Positions 60,503 to 64,000 of a stretch of 64,000 bases of DNA are shown piece after piece. The translations under genes and the position numbers were made by a program. The DNA comes from Oscillospiraceae bacterium (GTDB lineage: Bacteria; Bacillota; Clostridia; Oscillospirales; Ruminococcaceae), in the NCBI GenBank assembly GCA_017439985.1, contig JAFSIC010000044.1, positions 80,676 through 144,675 on the forward strand. Reading direction: 5' to 3'. Below the pieces are notes generated by a model. The model was not told the DNA's origin. It saw only the letters and a list, made by a program, of their open reading frames with translations, and searched no databases. The stretch's first letter is position 1; every line of letters begins with the position of its first letter.

Positions 60503-61612
60503 TTACTTCATTTTCTTTGTGCTGTTTCCGCGGATATCCACCTCGATCAAGCGATCCACAGTCTCACCGCGAACTGCAATGTAATACTGTGTGAGATTCG
60601 CGGTGGAACAGGAGTGATTTGGAACAATGCGGATTTTGTCACCGACTTTTAGCTTTGTTGGGCCGTCCACATGAATTTTGCCCACCTCTTCGGACAGGCT
60701 GAATACGGTCAGCTCCGGATGACCGATAATAATACCGTGACCTTTGATGGAACCATTGCCGTGGGCACCCTGATCCAAACCGAGACATTTCGCGCCTGCG
60801 TCACAGATGAACAAATCCTCTCGCGGATGGGAGATCACGGATGCCAGAACCGTGAGAGCGCAGTCCTCTTCCCTTGCGCTGTCTGTGGACAGCTGAATGG
60901 CATCGTTGAAAATATAGTTGCCCGGATGGTAAATCATCAGATTTTCATCCTGCAGAGAGCCCCAAAAAGTCGGTGTGGCACCGCTGGAAATAATATTCAA
61001 CTCAAAGCCCGCTTCCCGCAGTGCAGCGGCGGCAACAGCAATACTCTCCATCTCCGACCGGCAGTACTGTGGGATCTCTGCCGCAGAGGAAGCAGCATAA
61101 ACATGGCCGGGATGGGTGGAAATTCCACAGAAAGTAAGATGTTCGAACTGCTGCAGCTCTTTCGCAAGCTCTACGATTTTGTCGGGTGCGACACCGAAAC
61201 GATGGAGACCGCTATCCACGATCAAGGTGTATTTCACGGATACCGCTGCCTTTTTTGCCGCTTCATTCAGCAGGTGGGCGGCATCGCTGCCATCCATGCG
61301 AATGATGAAATTGCACTGTTTGCTCAGGGCGATAACGCGCTGAACGGATACATCGGTAGCCACCGGATAGGCGTACATGATATTCTCATATCCTGCTTTT
61401 GCCATTGCTTCCGCTTCGTCCAATGTGCCGCAGAGGAAGCCTGTACAGCCGTATTTTGCCTGCAGCTGAGACAATTCTGTGCTTTTGTGGGTTTTGATCA
61501 TCGGCCAGATTTGTTTTCCTGCGGCAGCTGCTCCCTCGCTGTATCGCTGCAGATTGCGCTCTGCTGCATCTAAATCCAGAAGGATCGCAGGCGTTTCCAA
61601 CTCAAAAATATT
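60503..61612 (-). CDS. D-threonine aldolase / D-serine dehydratase-like PLP enzyme
   Basis: 369 aa from the GTG at 61612 behind AAAGGAG. Alanine-racemase-type barrel: LETPAILLDLDAAERNL with WPMIKTHKSTEL (PLP Lys near 39), and the C-terminal metal-binding His/Cys in VPNHSCSTANL (near 340), typical of this family. It would cleave a D-beta-hydroxy amino acid. Follows DUF1292 by 22 bp. Confidence 0.85.
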   Translation of the reverse strand, partial: NIFELETPAILLDLDAAERNLQRYSEGAAAAGKQIWPMIKTHKSTELSQLQAKYGCTGFLCGTLDEAEAMAKAGYENIMYAYPVATDVSVQRVIALSKQCNFIIRMDGSDAAHLLNEAAKKAAVSVKYTLIVDSGLHRFGVAPDKIVELAKELQQFEHLTFCGISTHPGHVYAASSAAEIPQYCRSEMESIAVAAAALREAGFELNIISSGATPTFWGSLQDENLMIYHPGNYIFNDAIQLSTDSAREEDCALTVLASVISHPREDLFICDAGAKCLGLDQGAHGNGSIKGHGIIIGHPELTVFSLSEEVGKIHVDGPTKLKVGDKIRIVPNHSCSTANLTQYYIAVRGETVDRLIEVDIRGNSTKKMK

Positions 61613-61634
61613 CACAGTCAGCTCTCCTTTGTTT

Positions 61635-61901
61635 TTATTTTGCGTTGATGATGGCATGGAAGGTCTGTTCTACTGCATCGTAATCTTCATCCGGGATATC
61701 TTCCAATTCAAAGCCATCTTCCTTTTCAATGTAACGGTAAAGGTAAATGTCATCGTTTTTCAAACTTTCCAGTGCGATATACATACTGCCGTTTGCTTCA
61801 AACGCACCCATGATACCGGCTTCCAGCTTTTCCTCGCCATCAAATTCGAGAACAAGGATCTCATCCTTCGGATATTTCGATTTTTTTGGAGCTTTTCCCA
61901 T
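61635..61901 (-). CDS. DUF1292 family protein
   Basis: 88 aa, very acidic. DEILVLEFDGEEKLEAGIMG and NDDIYLYRYIEKEDGFELEDI match DUF1292, a small widespread Clostridia/Bacilli family of unknown role. Confidence 0.82.
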   Translation of the reverse strand: MGKAPKKSKYPKDEILVLEFDGEEKLEAGIMGAFEANGSMYIALESLKNDDIYLYRYIEKEDGFELEDIPDEDYDAVEQTFHAIINAK

Positions 61902-61990
61902 TATTTTTCCTTCTTTCCCATGGAGTTATTTCATATGTATGATTATATCATATCCCACAAGGAAATGACAGTGCGAATAAGGAGCGTAGT

Positions 61991-63520
61991 ATGTCTATTA
62001 TCTTATATGCTCGCAAATCGGTAGAGCGGGAAAACAGCATCAGCTGTGAAACACAGCTGGAATACTGTAAAATGATGATCAAGCCCGATGAACGCCGAGA
62101 AAAGCTCATCGAATTGGTCGATAACGGCTTCTCCGGCGGCAATGTCAATCGTGATGGCTTTCAAACCATGATGAAGCTGGTTCGTCAGCGAAAGGTCAAA
62201 AAGGTTATCGTTTATAAACTGGATCGTATCAGCCGCTCTCTTGCTGATTTCGTGAATATTATGCAGGAGTTTAAGGAGTATGGTGTTGAGTTTGTATCTT
62301 CGCAGGAAGCCTTCGACACCTCCTCCCCTTACGGTGAGCTCATCATGAAGATTCTGATGGTTTTTGCGGAGTTTGAGCGCACCTCCATCATCAACCGTGT
62401 GACACAGGCCTATCATCACCGCAGCGAACTTGGTTTCTATATGGGAGGCCGCAGACCTTATGGATTCGAGCTGATACCAACCACCATCCATGATAAACCA
62501 AGCAAAAAACTGCATCCGATTCCCGCAGAAGCCGAACAGCTCCGTTACATCTTTGAGGTCTATGGGCTGGAGAATCTATCTCTCAGAGCGTTGCAGAGTC
62601 GCTTGCTTGATGAAGAGATTCATCCCTTGGACGGCAGTCACTGGACGACGGCCAAGCTGTCTGCCATACTGAAAAATCCCATCTATGTGAAAGCCGACGC
62701 CGATGTGTATGATTACTTTGAGCGTCACGGCGTTCAAATGATCTCCGCTGTATCTCAATTCAGCGGGAACTTCGGGGCGCAGCTTTATGGCCGCACAAAG
62801 CATAAATCCGATGACACGGACTGGTCGGAGATGAAGCTGGTCCTTCTGTCCCATGAGGGGATCATCGATTCGGAGATCTGGCTGAGGTGTCAGCGCAAGT
62901 TGGAAAAGAATCGGCAGATCGGCAGAAGCAGCAGCAATCCCACAAGTTGGCTTGCCGGTAAGGTCGTCTGCGAGAAATGCAAGCATTCCATGACTACCAT
63001 CAAAGGAAAAGCAAATCAAAACGGAGAACTGCGCCGCTACTTCAACTGTACCGGTAAATCTCATAAGAAAATATGCTCGGGGCCGAAATGCACCGTATAC
63101 GTCGAGGATCTGGAACAGATGATCGATGATTGCATCACAGAAAAACTGACTGAAATATTGAAAGAAACGCATACTGCTAACGTGCAGGATCCTGCCGAAA
63201 TCAATGACTTAAAGCTGAAAATCAAGGCCATTGAGCAGTCTGAAAAACAACTCACCGATTCTCTGCTGTTAGGCAATCTGAATGCTGATATGGTCGCACT
63301 GCTCAATCAACGAGCCTCACAGCTCAAAGAGAAAAAGCGATTGCTGGAGACAAGACTTGAGCAAATCAGAAGCGTTCAAAAAGAGTGTGGAAAACCCATC
63401 GATCTTGCTCACTCCTGGAAACATGCAAACTACGAACATAAAAAAGCCGTTGCATCTATTTTAGTGCATCAGATCCTCATCAGCGAGGATGGCAGCACCA
63501 AGGTCATCTGGAACATATAA
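61991..63520 (+). CDS. Large serine recombinase
   Basis: 509 aa. Catalytic resolvase domain (1-150) with the nucleophile Ser in YARKSVERENSIS (about residue 10), GGNVNRDGFQTMM and VYKLDRISRSLADF; recombinase domain (about 165-270; GRRPYGFELIP); zinc ribbon (CEKCKHSM ... CTGKSHKKIC, 330-370); then a coiled coil (about 405-460). Such enzymes integrate and excise phages, transposons and sporulation-gene inserts. No other element gene is nearby on its left, so the element may be cut down. Confidence 0.93.
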   Translation: MSIILYARKSVERENSISCETQLEYCKMMIKPDERREKLIELVDNGFSGGNVNRDGFQTMMKLVRQRKVKKVIVYKLDRISRSLADFVNIMQEFKEYGVEFVSSQEAFDTSSPYGELIMKILMVFAEFERTSIINRVTQAYHHRSELGFYMGGRRPYGFELIPTTIHDKPSKKLHPIPAEAEQLRYIFEVYGLENLSLRALQSRLLDEEIHPLDGSHWTTAKLSAILKNPIYVKADADVYDYFERHGVQMISAVSQFSGNFGAQLYGRTKHKSDDTDWSEMKLVLLSHEGIIDSEIWLRCQRKLEKNRQIGRSSSNPTSWLAGKVVCEKCKHSMTTIKGKANQNGELRRYFNCTGKSHKKICSGPKCTVYVEDLEQMIDDCITEKLTEILKETHTANVQDPAEINDLKLKIKAIEQSEKQLTDSLLLGNLNADMVALLNQRASQLKEKKRLLETRLEQIRSVQKECGKPIDLAHSWKHANYEHKKAVASILVHQILISEDGSTKVIWNI

Positions 63521-63571
63521 AAGTGTCAGAGATTCTGTTTCCTGGCGCTTCTTTTTTATTTTTTTCTGTAC

Positions 63572-63803
63572 TTTGTCTCAAACGGTCGAAAATACTGAGA
63601 AAAACATTTGCATTTGAAAAACAACTTATTTTGCTCATTTCGCTTCGCCGAAGCGCTGGAAGTGGACGATTTCGCGTTCGCGGAGGAATTTGATCACGTC
63701 ACGAACGTCAGGGTCATCCACAAGCCGCAAAATGTTGTCGTAGGTTACACGTGCCTTCTGTTCTGCTGCGAGTTGGGGAAAGACAAATGAAATTTGTCTC
63801 AAA
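63572..63803. repeat. Direct repeat TTTGTCTCAAA flanking the cotJC fragment
   Basis: Identical 11-mers at 63572-63582 and 63793-63803. The right copy overlaps a perfect inverted repeat (AGACAAAT / ATTTGTCT, 63781-63799) at the junction with the second recombinase. Candidate core or end of serine-recombinase sites. Confidence 0.45.
63635..63772 (-). pseudogene. cotJC: 3' fragment of spore-coat manganese catalase cotJC
   Basis: Minus-strand codons give LAAEQKARVTYDNILRLVDD, then a stretch ending FLREREIVHFQRFGEAK-stop, which matches the CotJC C terminus. The N-terminal three quarters are missing; the reading breaks at about 63773, next to the second recombinase gene. Either a dead fragment, or the 3' exon of a gene restored by excision during sporulation. 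Confidence 0.8.
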
Positions 63804-64000
63804 ACCGCCACTTGATCTCCATGGGAACTTCTTCTCCGCGTTTTGCACGCTTCCCCACAGAGATGGATTCGATGAAACAATCAATGAGTTCCGCAGAAAG
63901 CTCGGTCGGGATGGGCGGCGTCTGCTGTGCTGACAGCTGTGCTTGCAGGGCTTGCTGCTCCTCCTTGAGCTCTGTGGAAAAGTCAGCATACCAATCCTCC
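63799..64000 (-). CDS. Probable second serine recombinase, C-terminal end
   Basis: 67 codons are visible; the gene continues off the right edge. A Gln/Glu-rich coiled coil (STELKEEQQALQAQLSAQQ) is followed by ELIDCFIESISVGKRAKRGE and a final IKWRF. The layout (coiled coil, then a short beta tail ending in Trp-aromatic) parallels the end of the recombinase at 61991-63520. Its TGA lies in the inverted repeat at the cotJC junction. Family assigned by pattern only. Confidence 0.55.
   Translation of the reverse strand, partial: EDWYADFSTELKEEQQALQAQLSAQQTPPIPTELSAELIDCFIESISVGKRAKRGEEVPMEIKWRF

Overview
The window looks like the chromosome of a spore-forming, anaerobic, gut-type Clostridia bacterium (Bacillota). 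The evidence is a Bacillota-type translation and secretion cluster (ylxM-ffh-rpsP-khpA-rimM-trmD), rpsF-ssb-rpsR, a spoIVFA-spoIVFB pair, the tail of the spore-coat catalase gene cotJC, the TIGR03960/DUF2344 radical-SAM pair, DUF1292 and DUF6508 proteins, and consensus sigma-A promoters with GGAGG-type ribosome binding sites. The genus cannot be fixed from sequence alone. No rRNA, tRNA or CRISPR array was seen.

Layout. 1-8.8 kb is a minus-strand defence island: a type I restriction-modification operon (hsdM, hsdS, a small membrane protein, AbiH, and hsdR running off the left edge), preceded by a second operon with a PD-(D/E)XK nuclease and three uncharacterised proteins. 8.8-9.9 kb is accessory DNA with a frameshifted small gene and integrase-arm-like direct repeats. 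9.9-15 kb holds an exported four-domain rhodanese protein, a secreted cell-wall amidase, a PadR/DUF2812 pair with clear operators and a small secreted Cys-rich protein. 15-32 kb is housekeeping: prfB, rpsF-ssb-rpsR, coaD-rsmD, uvrC, HPr, the ffh/trmD cluster, rplS with its own leader, a radical-SAM pair and helD. 32-36 kb has spoIVFA/FB, cysteine desulfidase, chorismate mutase and a sporulation-type amidase.

36.3-47.4 kb is the most interesting region. It contains a YnjBCD-type ABC transporter, a nucleoside hydrolase, two GT-A transferases (TIGR04282 and TIGR04283 types), a kinase-like protein, a CCG-type Fe-S protein, two TVP38/TMEM64 membrane proteins and a four-rhodanese lipoprotein. These sit around two divergent promoter regions, one of which carries a perfect palindrome. 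The parts resemble a rearranged and enlarged version of the E. coli ydjXYZ-ynjABCDEF region. The promoters of the two rhodanese genes and the transporter share the -10 hexamer TATTCT, which suggests (but does not prove) a common programme around sulfur or another chalcogen.

47.5-55 kb: a PII-like/DUF1538 pair; then a molybdenum enzyme operon (molybdopterin oxidoreductase, ferredoxin subunit, mobA, ECF S component, small anchored protein) behind a promoter with a 19-bp spacer typical of MerR control, next to a MerR gene whose 3' end is fused to a leftover oppF tail. 55-62 kb: M24 peptidase homologue, asparaginase, ROK kinase with a split chromate transporter, two very small genes, a D-threonine-aldolase-like enzyme and DUF1292. 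62-64 kb: a large serine recombinase, then the 3' fragment of cotJC abutting the 3' end of what is probably a second serine recombinase, as expected for an element inserted in a sporulation gene.
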